DNA of 64,000 bases from Punica granatum (GCF_007655135.1 NC_045128.1:35992811-36056810), one strand, 5' to 3'. Shown: positions 47,655 through 59,561, numbered from the stretch's first letter. The notes: generated from the letters alone by a model not told the origin. Translations and numbers: made by a program.

Positions 47655-48167
47655 TCAAGGACTCGAGGTTGCCGGTGGGGGAGACAGGAATGGGATCGAT
47701 GGCATGGTGGCCGGGATCGATGGCATGCTTGGGAGAGGCGGCAGAGTGGCCTTTGGTACGACTGGCATGGTGTTAGGCATGTTGGGGAGTGGCGGCAATG
47801 CGGCCTTAGGGATGGTGGGCTGCTGCAGGCTGGGGAGTGGTGGTGGCATGGTAGCCTTCGGGAGGTTGGGCATGGTCGTAGGTAGGCTAGGGAGCGGGGG
47901 TAGAGAACCGGGCTTAGGAAGAGACGGTTGGGTGGCAGTAGGCAGCGTTGGGGCAGTGACGGGGAGAGGCGGCAGTGCAGCCGGCTTAGGCAGGTTTGGC
48001 ATTGAGGGAAGCGGTGGCAGGGTAGCTGTCGGCAGGTTGGGAATGGTAGGCAGGGCCGGAGCTGGTGGCGGTGTCGTGTCGAGCAGGTGACGAGCTGCTA
48101 AGCCCCCATTGATGCTCAGGGCAAGAACTAATGCTAGGGCACTGGCTATGAACCGATAAGATGCCAT
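47655..48167 (-). CDS. Secreted proline-rich protein, PELPK-like, member 3
   Basis: Intronless, 170 residues. The signal peptide (FIASALALVLALSINGGLA) is followed by ARHLLDTTPPPAPALPTIP. The mature protein is made of repeats LPPLPSMPNLPKP, APTLPTATQPSLPKP, LPPLPSLPTTMPNLPK, QQPTIPK, MPVVPK and PSIPATMPSIPFLSPPPATSSP. It has no cysteine or aromatic-rich motif; lysines are spaced about every 15 residues within P-K pairs. It is expected to be exported to the cell wall. Nearly identical in length and plan to member 4 (59,562), including the flanks, so the two come from a recent duplication of about 1.8-2.7 kb. The opposite-strand glycine-rich frames are shadows. Confidence 0.9.
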   Translation of the reverse strand: MASYRFIASALALVLALSINGGLAARHLLDTTPPPAPALPTIPNLPTATLPPLPSMPNLPKPAALPPLPVTAPTLPTATQPSLPKPGSLPPLPSLPTTMPNLPKATMPPPLPSLQQPTIPKAALPPLPNMPNTMPVVPKATLPPLPSMPSIPATMPSIPFLSPPPATSSP

Positions 48168-48264
48168 TGCTGAAAAATTGAGGGATCTCCAAGGAAATTG
48201 GATGTGATCCTTAATATGTTATGTGTATGTGTGTTTGTGATGAGATGAATGAAACAATGGCCCT

Positions 48265-48273
48265 CTATTTATA
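48265..48273 (-). promoter_or_regulatory. TATA box of proline-rich member 3
   Basis: TATAAATAG read on minus, about 98 bp upstream of the ATG. The same box with the same 'gaggg' 3' neighbour is present for member 4. Confidence 0.75.
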
Positions 48274-49480
48274 TTGATTGCGGGGGATGAAATTATGAGG
48301 AAGAAGAAGAAGACATGTGGGTCAAATCAAATTAAGTTCGATTGCCAAATGTTGTTTGTTGCATTGGGCGTTGAATAATCAAGCAATTTCTTGTTGGGAA
48401 AATGTCGGAAGAAAATTGTCTTCGGAGTTCACCTCTTCAAAGAGTTCTCATGCAATGTTGGTGTTGTGGGTTATCTAACTGGTGAGTTCGAGGCAGTTCT
48501 AAAAAGATATATTGGCCATATATTCTGAAAAAGAAAATATATCGATTATTAATCAGCCTATTTAATGGAAAGTTCCTAGCTGGACCAACAAAGTTGGTAA
48601 AACTAATTGTTCCACAAATCTCTGGTTGTCTTGCTAGACGAGATGGACGTTTTTCTGTTCTTGTTTTGTTTTTGTTTTTGTTTTTTTTTAAATACGAGGT
48701 ATTCCCAAGGTTAAGATTAATCCTCGCTTGAGCGTTGGCGTTACTTGATCACGAGATATTTCTAATCAGTTTCGAATCCTTGTATTGCAGATAAAATTCA
48801 TCACACTGGCGATGTAATTTGTCAACAGTATCACACTTAACTACTTGTATTTTCTTTTCGGTGTGCATCACCTAGTATATGAAAATTTAATAAATCCTGA
48901 TTAATTCAGATTTGAGTCAATTGACACCTGAAAAAATAAATCTATACCATGATTTTTTTTCAAATAAGTGACAGAACTTTTTCATTAATATATAGAAAAA
49001 GAAAAATTACATCAGGAAGCCGCTAATCCAAGTACAGCCTAACCATAGGCAGAAAGATAGCAATCGGACTGCACTTATAAAAAAAAATATAATAATAATA
49101 ATAATAACAACAAACCATACGGCAAACTACTACCAAACAGCCAACAAACCATGCCAGTTCAGCCAGGAGCAATATCAGCAAGTCCCATACGGCAAGCAAG
49201 AGCAGTCATGGATTTTATTACCTATTTAGACGCCAAATCACTTAAATCAACACTTATTGATTGATTACATATACTTCAAAGAAATTTCTCCTACTACCTC
49301 ATGGCTAGGACCATGACGATTAGCTCCACGAACACCTTGTGATGTGACCGGCACGTTCAATAAGGTGACCAGCAACCTCAGCCATGGGGTGGTGACCGCC
49401 GGCAAGACCACCACCCCCTGCAAATGGCTCACCACAACAATGCCGAGGGTTTGGGCTGTGTTTTTCATTTTTTTTTAAAA
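48274..49480. other. 5' flank of member 3 and spacer
   Basis: 48,274-48,660 matches 60,177-60,545 upstream of member 4 ('gaagacatgtgggtcaaa', 'gttgtttgtt(g/c)cattgg', 'gttctcat'). A T-run at 48,953 followed by 'cattaatatatag' and 'attacatcaggaag' (to about 49,110) looks like the 3' end of another minus-strand LINE. 'ggaccatgacgattagctccacgaacacct' near 49,310 recurs at about 60,790, so the duplicated block extends to there. Confidence 0.5.
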
Positions 49481-49871
49481 TTGTTTTACTAAATTCAAAT
49501 TTGTTATTGATTAAATCTTCAGTATTTTAGTTGATGTAGCGTGCTATAGCAGCAAATCAAACAAAAATTAGAAAAAAAAAAGGAATATATATGATAGATG
49601 TAAAACAAAGGGGAAGAACTTATTTTTTTTAACAAGTGAAAGTTTGTGATTTCTTAGGTTGCACAAGAATAATTAGGATATATTTAAAATAAATTTAAAA
49701 GTTCGTGATTTTTTTTAGTATTTTACCCTAATCTTTTCGTCAACATCGATCAAATTTGAGTTTAAGAGAAGCATTCACTGCTTTAATAGTCAACAAAGTG
49801 TAAACCTCGCAACAGACTCGCCAATAAATAAAGCTATTGATTCATCTTAAAATTTGCCTTCTGATATAGAA

Positions 49872-50282
49872 TCTATATATATAAATATATATATCCATAT
49901 ATATGAAAACAAAGTTTCAAACCGAATTTTCAGACCGCCACATCATCAAAAAATAAATCGAAATTTAGAGTCGAATTCTCAAGCCGTCACATCATTAAAA
50001 AAATAAAATAGAACTCCCTCGCATTGCCACATTATTATTTATACTAAGAAAATTTTTATATTCCTATTAAGGAAATTTTATTAATTAATTATGTAGTAAA
50101 TATATAAGGCAAAATGAAACATATATAAGAGAATAAAATATGATATAAGGCACAACGAAATATATACAAGGGAACAAAATATGTCATAGAATATATAGAT
50201 TATTTATACATCTCCCGATATTTAGATTATATATAACATAATATAGATCAATAAGGGCATTACAATAATTTGTATTGCCACG

Positions 50283-50316
<34 letters not shown>

Positions 50317-51090
50317 TAACATAAAAGATATAGTTACCACACCAAAACATATAGATATATAGATGCCGCTTATATTAAATATATATAGATTATAATGGTT
50401 AGTATATATAGATTAAGTATAATAGATTGAATATATTAAATATATAATTGTTGTTTTCTGAAAATTCAACAACTGTGTATATATAGTCATCTGCCTAGCC
50501 AAGTGTCGGTTAAAAGAGAACAATATTCTATATAGAATTCTAAACTTCTTTTTTCCTTTCTTCTCCAAAATTTTCTTTTTCTTGGTTGAGTTTCAATTCG
50601 TCAAATGAAATTTTTAGTGCAAATTTTAAACTAATTGCTTCAATGTTCTAATTGTTTTAATAATGTTCTCCGAATTTTTCTTTTTTCTGTTTGGACTTTG
50701 ATTTGTTGAATGAATTTGATAGGATCTGTATTTCGATTTCATTATGTACGTCGCTTCAGTAATGGTAAGACTTGATTTATATACCTTGAATATTTCTTTT
50801 TTATTCTTATATCATAATTTAATGAAAATCTTTTCTCCATAAATATTGAGTTCAATATATTTGGTTAAATTTTGATTTGTAGAATGAATTTTTTTAAACT
50901 AATTTCTTTTTCAAACTAATTTTTTCGATACTGATTGTTTTAATAATTTCTTTTAGTCATTGGAAATCCTTCAATCTATATATATATATATTAAGATCAA
51001 AATTGACATTAATTAACAATAGGAATAAGTTTGATATTTCAAGATTCCTTAAATTTTTTAGGAATCGCCCCCGCAACGCGCATATTTTCA
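49872..51090 (+). mobile_element. Helitron-like sequence(s), ends uncertain
   Basis: 'A|TCTATATATATAAATATATAT' at 49,871, followed within 60 bp by 'tttcagaccgccacatcatc', resembles plant Helitron 5' ends. A second 'aatctatatatatatata' is at about 50,978, and a GC-rich 'cgcccccgcaacgcgc' at about 51,066 resembles the sub-terminal hairpin. A terminal CTRR was not found, so the call is tentative. The interval is otherwise AT-rich and non-coding. Confidence 0.3.
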
Positions 51091-51110
51091 TCACTGTTTG
51101 CACTATAATA

Positions 51111-51250
51111 TTGTTTTTTTTTTATTTTTTTGATAGCTCATAGGAAGTTACATTAATAAAGGAGGTCTTGCAACAAATTACAAGGCACCAACAGATCTCT
51201 AGGAGAAATAAACGAAAAGGGACCGGATGGAAAATACACAAGGGGCCTAA
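51111..51250 (-). mobile_element. Probable LINE 3' end
   Basis: A T-run at 51,114-51,122 is followed by 'gatagctcataggaagttacattaataaaggag' and 'aacaaattacaaggcacc', which has the look of an antisense plant LINE 3' end. No domain is visible and no target duplication was identified. Confidence 0.35.
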
Positions 51251-51394
51251 GGAATAGAAAAAAGAAAACAAACATATCACATCCAAGCATAGAATAAATA
51301 ATTAATCATCAAAAGGTTACAAATGTTACTGCATCATATAATGATTGCACCATAAAATTCCTCCAACAATATTCCGCGTTGACATATAAGATGG

Positions 51395-52850
51395 CACTAT
51401 AATACAAATGATCTATAGAAACAAAAATTAGAGACATTTAACTGTTTTATTTCTAAATCTTCACTTTTAAAAACAAATAGGATATATGTCTCAATATGTG
51501 ATGTTATTTATCTCTAAATTTTTACTTTCAAAAACAAATAAAATTGTGTCTCTGTATGATATATTATTTGTCTCTAATTCAATTAATTATAAAAAATTAT
51601 TTACTTAAAAAGAGTATGGTTAATGTACGAGCAATAGAGACTAATTTATACGCTCTTAACTTATAGAGACTAATATATATGTTCTTAAATCTTTACTTTT
51701 AGAAACAAATAAAATTGTGACTCTATATGATATATTATTTGTCTCTTATACAATTAATTATAAAAAAATATGTTGACTTAAAAAGATTATGGTTAATGTA
51801 TGAGCAAGAGAGATTAATTTATATGCTCTTAAAGTATCAATGTGTAGAGACTAATATAGAGTTGCTAAATTGAGTTTTAAACTATTCTTTTTCGATGAAA
51901 AAATTTCACCAGTTAAAAATAAATAAGCGTGTAATTCGTTGTTTTTTTTTTTTCAATTTTTCACTCTTTCATCTTTTTCTGCTAACAACCATTTCTCATA
52001 TATATATATATTCTTCATTCGATCTTCTCTTCAATGTAAGTATTTTCTCTTGTCATGCTTTGACATGATCTTCTTGATTCTTTTTTTTTCTCACCACCAT
52101 ACCTCTCTTCTTATTCTCTACTTAAATTCGATGAGTACAAGAATTTCTAGCCTTTCCGCTCGACCAACACATTGTTTACAAAAATTATATCAAAAAATTT
52201 CCAGCATAATTACAAACGACAATCTATTTGAAGTTTTTCTTTAAACAGGTAAATCCTCACAAAATATTTGATTGGAATTAATATTGTTATTTTGTAGGTT
52301 AATTAAAAAAAGTATAAATATAAAAAACTAATAATTTATTTAGAATATAAATATTATCATTAAGGTAAAATAAATAACAAAAGTTACAAATTTCGACAAG
52401 TATGGAGTATTGGCGCATCAGATAAGGTGATGTTATATTAAAGTGGAGGTTGAGGGTTCGAATCTCTCTGTTGCAAAATTAATTGGGATGTTGAATTGAG
52501 TTGGTTTGCCTGATTTGATAGCTCCCACTTGGTTCCATAAAAATATTTACTTTTTTATAGAACTTTATATTTAGGACTAAAAAGCATCTTGAGGCAACTA
52601 CATTTGCTTCTGCAAAGTATATAGAGGCAATTTCATATGATGCTTTTACTTATTTTTAGAGCTAAAGAGTTTGTTTCTAATTGCACTAGTTAGAAACAAA
52701 TAAAAATTTGTTTCGAATTTGTCTCCAAATGTCTATAGAAACAGTAGAAATATTGTCAATTAATTTATCTGTCTCTGAAAGTTTTAGAGGCAAATAAATG
52801 GTCTACAGAGACACATAATGATGTTTCAATAGTTCATTTGTGTTGTAGTG
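51395..52850. mobile_element. Non-autonomous CACTA-like element
   Basis: The left end is CACTATAATACAAATGATCT and the right end, reversed, is CACTACAACACAAATGAACT: inverted repeats that begin with CACTA and match at most of 20 positions. Sub-terminal 'gtctc/gagac'-type repeats (for example 'agagacaaat', 'tgtctctat') are scattered in both orientations at 51,430-51,850 and 52,660-52,820, as in CACTA ends. Flanking triplets are TGG and TGC, so the expected 3-bp duplication is imperfect. No transposase frame. A tRNA-like SINE head is nested at about 52,405. Confidence 0.65.
52405..52560 (+). mobile_element. SINE-like tRNA-derived sequence
   Basis: 'tggcgcatcagataagg' (A-box-like) and GGTTCGAATCTC (B box, about 52,456) are about 35 bp apart, followed by a T-rich end. 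No clear target duplication. It lies inside the CACTA-like element. Confidence 0.45.
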
Positions 52851-53124
52851 TGCTGATGTTAGTAAATACATGCTAACCGTGGAGCAAACCAACCCCACTG
52901 AACTTGCTTCGTACGCCACTCATACGGAATGAATATACCGAGAATCTTTTCTGTAATGGATACTCTACAACGAGGAAGACTCTACGAAAGGAAAACGAAG
53001 ACTGTTTGTTCAAATTAAAGTACAAAATGATACTGGCCAAAAAAGAAAAAAGAACAACCTAATAGTCCTTTTACAATTTATAAATTTGAGGAAGACTGCA
53101 TTTATCAAATTCGCAAAAACCTAT
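52851..53124. repeat. Proline-rich gene 3' flank block, gene-less copy 3
   Basis: 'ctgatgttagtaaatacatgctaacc' and 'gaacttgcttcgtacgccac' match 42,238-42,300. The block continues to 'gcaaaaacctat', where the LTR is inserted, and resumes at 56,412 ('cctatgatcatgtttt'). Confidence 0.65.
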
Positions 53125-56100
53125 TGTCAGCACCTAATTTCGGTCCACCGGCTCCAAGGGGGGGCAAAATTATCATTTCCCAATTTATTACCTTTTCTAA
53201 AAAAAAAAAAAACATTTACTGTTCCGGCCGGCCGGGCAGCCGCCGACCGGATCCGGAAATTCGGGATCTCCGCGATTTCCTCCCCGAAATCTGCGGAAAT
53301 CCCGGCAAAATTGGCAATTAAAGGGAGGAGAATCCTCCTTGTTTTGGGGCAGCTCATTCTCGGGATCTTGGGGGGAAAGAGAAAAAAAAAGAAAACGCAA
53401 CCGCCGAAAAAACTTCACCGTTTTCCGGCGACCGCCACCCAACCCGATCCAAACTTGACCAAACTTCATTTCCCACATGCATTCGACCTCCTGAGTCCAT
53501 TTCCGGTGTTAGTTTTGCGATTTGAGGCTTCTAAATGGCCTAATCAACACTGTCCAGAACGGAAAACTCCACCGTTTTCCGGCGACCGCCACCCAACCCG
53601 ATCCAAACTTGACCAAACTTCATATCCCACATGCATTCGACCTCCTGAGTCCATTTCCGATGTTAGTCTTGTGATTTGAAGCTTCCAGCTTGCCAAAATC
53701 GCCCTGTCCAGAGGACATATTCACGGTTTTCCCGGGCTTCCTCGACATTTCCACCACCTCACGACTATGGCAAGTCGTGCCATCATTTCCTAAGGGTTCC
53801 TCATGACCCTCACTCTCCCCCGTGACGAGGTGGTCACGTGCCGAGAGCCGCTCAACCGCGCACCACCGCCATTTCTCTCTTTTCTCCTTTTACAGATTTT
53901 TCCAGTTTTTACCGGTTTTCTTTGCATCTCTCAGGCAAATAGACATGTCTAATCTTCATGAAACCACTGCAGGCACGATCCTCAGTCAGTTAGGATTCCA
54001 ATGCCGCCGACCTTGCCTCAAAATTCCATCGGGAGCCTCCGTGGCGACGTCCGACCCGACTTGTGCCAGTCGGGCCTGTTCCTCTGGTCGTCTTTTATGA
54101 TCCGAACTTTGAAGGGACGCACAGGTCAGCTCGGGTTGAATCTCGCTACGAGCCACCTATCACTGTGCTCCTCAGTCAGTTAGGATTCCAATGCCGCCGA
54201 CCTTGCCTCAAAATTCCATCGGGAGCCTCCGTGACGACGTCCGACCCGACTTGTGCCAGTCGGGCCTGTTCCTCTGGTCGTCTTTTCTGATCCGAACTTT
54301 GAAGGGACGCACAGGTCAGCTCGGGTTGAATCTCGCTACGAGCCACCTATCACTGTGCTCCTCAGTCAGTTAGGAGTCCAATGCCGCCGACGTTGCCTCA
54401 AAATTCCATCGGGAGCCTCCGTGGCGACGTCCGACCCGACTTGTGCCAGTCGGGCCTGTCCACCCTTCCAGTCGGGTCTGTTGCTACCATTCGGGTCTGT
54501 GCAAGCCAAAACAGCCCAAACCCGACTCGGCAACGGTCCAGCCCGACTCTTGAAGGCCCTATCCCGCATCTCGGGACTAGCCCATTATTTCTCTGTTGCA
54601 GGTCCGGCCCAGTCCGCCAACTTCGGCCCATCCATCCTTCCGAAGCCCAATCTTCCATTCGGCCCAGTCCATTCCATCGGAGTTCGGCCCAATCCAGCTC
54701 AGACCGGCCCGATACTGTTCAGACCGGCCCGGTCAAACTCACCCAGCATATCTTTGACTTTTTTTTATTTTTTTTATTTACAGAATCACCCCTCAACTTT
54801 CCGAACTAGGTAAATTCTCAACTTAGTGGCATGATTAGGGCTCATTTCCTGAATATTATTGTTTGCTTGATGGATATGATGTGCAGTGTATGTTCTTGAG
54901 TCGCGTGGGTGATCGGATTTTTCCCGAACTCGATTTTACGAACTTTCTGTTTCGTCACATTTCAGTCCATAGGACGTATTTTATTTTTTAAGATCTGCCC
55001 CGAATTTCAAAATCATTTTCAATCAAGCCCCGGTCACTTTATCATTTTTCAATCAGTCCTTGAATTTTCCAGAATTGTTCTAGCATTCCAAGAAACTTTC
55101 CGAGTTATTTCAGTTTAGTCCTCGGGCCTTTTTTTATCTTTCAGATCAGTCCTGATTTTCAATTTCATTTCAAATAAGTCCTAGGGCATTTTCAGTAGTT
55201 TTTTTTACAAATCAGTCCCCATCATTTATGATTTGCAAATCAGTCCCCAATCTTTCGGAATTTATAAATCAGTCCCCCATCTTTTGAAATTTACAAATCA
55301 GTCCCCCATCTGTTGGAATTTACAAATTAGTCCCCAAACTATTAGAATTTGCAAATCAGTCCCCAAACTTTCGGAATTTCCAAATCGGTCCCCCATCTTT
55401 TAAAATCGTTCAATTCAGTCCTCTGGACATTTTCCAAAGATATCCAATCGCTTTTCCTACTTGGATTCCCCACCACATGCCTCGTTTAAATAATTTTGTT
55501 TATGTAATTATGTGTATGCAACATGATAATACGTGCTCTTTGCAACATGTACTTTTCTGTTATTTGTTGTATTCATCGCGGTTCAAGCCTGAACTCATAG
55601 GAAACGATATCACGGGGTCCAACGCCCATGCACATTGAGAGCGCGCAACCCGAGTGCGGCATCGGGTCTTGCCTCGACTCAACGTCCCAATCTTAGTGAT
55701 GTCTAAGTGGAAAGGCAACTCGGATAGGATGAATGAGTCGTGGTCAGGACATGACCCGGGAGCTCGACCTGTCCCACGGCTGTCTCAAGAATCAAACGAT
55801 TCTTCTGTTATCCGTCGGTCCGGTCGGACCCGACCACCGGCTCCATGAGCCCGCGTTGCATTATTTTCGATTTCGGTCTTTTCCAAACCATACGGTGAGC
55901 ATGAGTGAAATAACGGCCGAACACGAACCAACCGGGATTCAGTCATTGTAATTTATATTTGAGAGAACAATGTAAGGGTTTTACGATGCATATTTAGTCA
56001 TGTAATAATCACGGTCGGAAAGTGGACGGTCGGAGTGTTCCTTCGAATTTACGGTGTCAAAACGCGTAAGATGAGCGGAACTTAATCATGTGGTAAATAA

Positions 56101-56411
56101 ATAAAAGGGCAAGCCTAGCAAGCTAGAGTACCGAAAGGGCGTGTGGGATATAGGCCCACACGTAATAGAACCCCCGAATTCGGAATTTCCGGTTCCGTAC
56201 AAGACCATTGCCTTAGCATATTAGGTGTACCCCGTACCCCTAGACCCGGGAAACTTGCCGGCCCTCGACTCTTGGGTCGTAAAATGGCAAGTGGCGACTC
56301 CTTCTCACGTGCGTCCGCCGCGCGTCCCCGGGAAGGTGGACACTCCCAAGCCGCGTTGCATTTAGGCGCGCGCATTGCGTGCCCCGACGAGACGAAATTC
56401 GGGTGCGCACA
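53125..56411 (+). mobile_element. Large TG...CA element, probably a solo LTR, with exact 5-bp target duplication
   Basis: 3,287 bp, beginning TGTCAGCACCTAATTTCGG and ending CGAAATTCGGGTGCGCACA, flanked by exact CCTAT at 53,120-53,124 and 56,412-56,416. The empty site is visible in the paralogous flank at about 38,943-38,965 ('gcaaaaacctgtgataaatcatg'). TG/CA ends and a 5-bp duplication define an LTR. No gag-pol and no second internal LTR are seen, so a solo LTR is the simplest reading. It contains a 190-bp tandem array and a series of 'aaatcagtcccc' repeats (about 55,200-55,400). It is related to, and inverted relative to, 42,448-46,614. Confidence 0.82.
53981..54470 (+). repeat. 190-bp tandem array (2.5 copies) inside the LTR
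   Basis: 'ctcagtcagttagga(t/g)tcca' starts at 53,981, 54,171 and 54,361, an exact period of 190. The first two copies are nearly identical; the third stops at about 54,460 after 'tgccagtcgggcctgt'. 190 is not a multiple of 3, so the repeated open frames change phase and are not a conserved protein. Confidence 0.92.
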
Positions 56412-56576
56412 CCTATGATCATGTTTTAAGTTGAGATAATTAATTAACGAGGTGTGGGTCTCATTTTATCATGGACTATGACTAGATGCATATTCTTGGG
56501 ACATATTTACAGCACTCTAGATAAATAAATAAGTGTGCTATCTCGTTCACAAAAAATAACAACAACAACAACAATG

Positions 56577-56611
56577 ATAATGATAATAATAATAATAATA
56601 ATAATAATAAG
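56577..56611. repeat. (AAT)n microsatellite
   Basis: An (ATA)n/(AAT)n tract between the LTR flank and the Mutator-like element. Confidence 0.9.
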
Positions 56612-56637
56612 TGTGCTATCTCTGTTACCTTTTTTAT

Positions 56638-59037
56638 AGGAAAAACTACACTTTTGGTCCTTTACATTTATTTATTTTTCTATTTTCATACTTTTTAAAT
56701 TCTTTTTCTATTTTCATCATTTATCTTATGTTACTTTTCTATCATCTTACCGTTAACTTTTCCGTTAAATATACTGACTTGGATCCCCGTAGACAATCCA
56801 TGTGCACATCTACATCTTCCTCTTCGTTGGGTTTAATTGCAATTCTTTTAAGAAAAAATATTGATTTTATTTATTAATTCAAAAAAAAAAATCTTCTATG
56901 GACCTCATTCTTGCTTGATTTCCCAACACATTCTTCTCAACTCCCTTTGATTAGAACTCCACACGGCTCATCACAGGGGAATTGTAATCCTTCAATCCAC
57001 AATGAGGCTGAGCTCAGGGGAATCAAGTGTTATTGACCAATGACTCTACAACAATGGGGGATTCTTCTTCTAGCTCCAAATTCGAGCGGGTTTCCCACCT
57101 CTTCCTGATTACTATTCTCCTTTCCAAGTTGAAATGACACTTGATTGAGGTTGCTGATGTTGTTCACTCGAAGAAAGGGACCTTACTTCGAAATTTTAAA
57201 CTTTTTGACGTTTATGGATTGAAACCCCATGTACACAACAAATTTCGAGTCAAAAGAAGACAAGAAATTTACGTGACAAATTTTCAATTTGAATTAATGG
57301 TTTACAATCTCTAATTTAATTCCTATAAATACGAGGAAGAATCCTCTGATTCCCTATCACATAGGTACAACCTTTGAATCAATAGAGAACCTTTTCTTCT
57401 CTATCTGTATGAATCGATAATATTCCATTCTAATTCCTTCCCGATACCTCCCAAGGAAAATCCCGAATTGGATTCAAAATTGACGGGTTAGTGTGAGCTT
57501 ATCCATGCGGTTATGCACTCTTCGAATAGGAATCCATTTTCTGAAAGATCCTGGCTTTCGTGCTTTGGCAGGTCTCCGAGATCCTTTCGATGACCTATGT
57601 TGTGTTGAAGGGATCTTTGCTTAGACTAAACGCCATTAAGAGAGTCCGCAAGACTTGATCTCGTAACTTTGCGATTAATCTCTGTTTAATGGCTTCAACT
57701 TTCCTTTCAACACAAACACCTTTAAAAATCACCGGGGCTTGTCTGCTTGATCCGATCGATTATGAAGCTTGCCGAGGTCTTTGAGACTTAATCCGCTGCT
57801 CTTCATGTTCATCGCATTCTTCTTTTAATGCAAAGCGATGTTGAGACCTTAGGGGATTTGATCTTCATGCACTCCGTTGATTTGCAGAGCAGCTATTCTT
57901 CTCCTCTAGTCTCTCCACAACTTCCGCTCTCCAAAAGGTCCTGGAATGAAGAATGTGGGCTCCTATTTATAGGTGTGGAGGAGGGAGCCTTCAATCCTCG
58001 TGCTTGCGTCCTATTGGTCGATCCAAAATCTATTACTTAATTTAGATCGCGAATATTGCTTGTATGAAGACATTTCCAAAATTTGTAGGCAATATTCTTC
58101 TTGTTGCCCAAGATTACCATACATGGCCTTTTGACTTATTTGATTCACATGTATACATAAATCTTGACATATTTTGTACAAAATATTACCCCGTCATTTT
58201 TAGGGAAATATTTTATTGAATTATTACCATAATAATTAATTTTTCTAGTAATAATAATTTAGCTCTTTATTAATTTATAACAAAGGTACAAGTGGCACTT
58301 TGTGATTGGCCGCAATTTTTAGCAGTCTCCACCCTAATTTCTGAAATTTGTAGTCAAGATTTGCTCATGTCGAGTGATTTTTGTTTAGCTGCGATTTTCC
58401 ACAATTAGACCTCTTCTTATTCATATGATTGTTCCCGATAATGGCTTAGTGAATTTTTTTTTTATCGATATACATTCTTGATATAACTGATCCTGGTTGA
58501 ATAAAATAAAATTTTGATTAGTGGTAAAAAGAAATTATTAATCTACTTTTTTGATAAGTTGGGAATTCTGTTTGTTTGGATTAATTTTGCTTAGATCTTT
58601 TCTGAATTTAGCAAATTGGTTTGGCATCTCTATATGGGAGAAAAGAAGGAGGTCCTCTGTGATGTGCTCGCTATTGTTTAATGTTCATTGTCTTCTCCTG
58701 TGTTCAATTGATTGTTTTCATTCTTTAGGTTTTATTTATTTTTTCTCTAACAAATTATTTAAGCTAATGGGAGGAGGATGCATATTTTCATTTTAATGAG
58801 AGAATTTTGAACAAAACTAATAAAGGGGTCACCAGTTTGGTTAAATGGGAAAGAATTAAACCACGTGGCTCCCTTTTACGATGTGGATTGTTTACGAGGG
58901 TTCAACTCAGCGTACTTAAAAAAAAAGTTGACAGCAGGATGAAAACAGAAAAGCAACGCAAGGTACATGACGAAAATAGAAAAATGATGAAAATAGAAAA
59001 GTAAGCAAAGGTAAACGATCAAAAGTGTAGTTTTCCT
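56638..59037. mobile_element. Mutator-like element with ~190-bp terminal inverted repeats (2.4 kb)
   Basis: The left end 'aggaaaaactacacttttgg' is mirrored by 'aaaagtgtagttttcct' at 59,021-59,037. The arms continue with 'tttctattttcatca' versus 'tgatgaaaatagaaaa' and 'cgttaacttttccg'-type sequence to about 56,820 and 58,850. The target is T-rich, so the duplication cannot be read confidently (left 'cttttttat', right a T-run). The interior (56,880-58,800) includes a leader-like stretch with 'cctatttataggtgtgg' (57,962) and a small frame at 57,828-58,040 with no known domain. It may be a captured host segment. No transposase seen. Confidence 0.65.
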
Positions 59038-59049
59038 TTTTTTTTTTAC

Positions 59050-59561
59050 TGTAATTTGTCAGGTATTTACTAAACTTCTATCTAGCCTAATCTCTCCAGA
59101 CTGATTCAAACAGGCCATCAATGCGAAGAAAATACATTGGTAGGAACTACTAGTGATTCTGCTCACGCTTCTAATTTGTAGGCTCTTTTGCAGGCACTTA
59201 TTCAATTTTCTAGGAGCTTAGCTTATAGTAGTTATAGATCATATATATTATTATCACTGGCCAAAATTTCAGAGTCAATTATCATTGGCATATCATTTTT
59301 TACGTAGTATGACCAACCCACATTTAAGCCAAACTCTCTCTCTCTCTCCGATTATTACATCGAAAAGGAACGTCTCTCGCATTGTTTGAATTGGGAATGG
59401 AAGTACACAAAGTAGCTGATGAAATCATGAAGACGATGTGAAGAAATATCAAATGATATACATATATGTAGTGGTGTGACATACAAAAACAATTAACTGT
59501 AAGAAATCACGAAACAATATATGTAGAATACATATGTGCCAAACAGAAAATAGAGATATCC
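59050..59561. repeat. 3' flank block of proline-rich member 4
   Basis: 'actgtaatttgtcaggta', 'cttctatctagcctaatct', 'gattctgctcacgcttctaatttgtaggc' and 'acatcgaaaaggaacgtctctcg' match the flank of member 3 (47,090-47,480) with substitutions and small gaps. Confidence 0.75.

Noticed and set aside
47704..48090. Plus-strand glycine-rich open frame of 128 residues opposite proline-rich member 3 (also 59,611-59,997 opposite member 4)
   Set aside because: It is the reverse complement of Pro codons read as Gly codons. The minus-strand frame has a signal peptide, family signature, promoter and TATA box; the plus frame has none.
49265..49468. Minus-strand 67-residue frame near the member 3 upstream flank
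   Set aside because: The related segment at about 60,780-60,840 does not preserve the frame; considered non-coding flank.
53086..53679. 197-residue open frame at the start of the plus-oriented LTR
   Set aside because: It begins outside the LTR and crosses the insertion junction, is rich in low-complexity Lys/Pro, and contains an internal near-duplicate of non-coding sequence. No gag-like motif seen.
54001..54813. Several overlapping open frames across the 190-bp tandem array
   Set aside because: Period 190 is not divisible by three, so the same DNA is read in different frames in successive units; artefact of the repeat.
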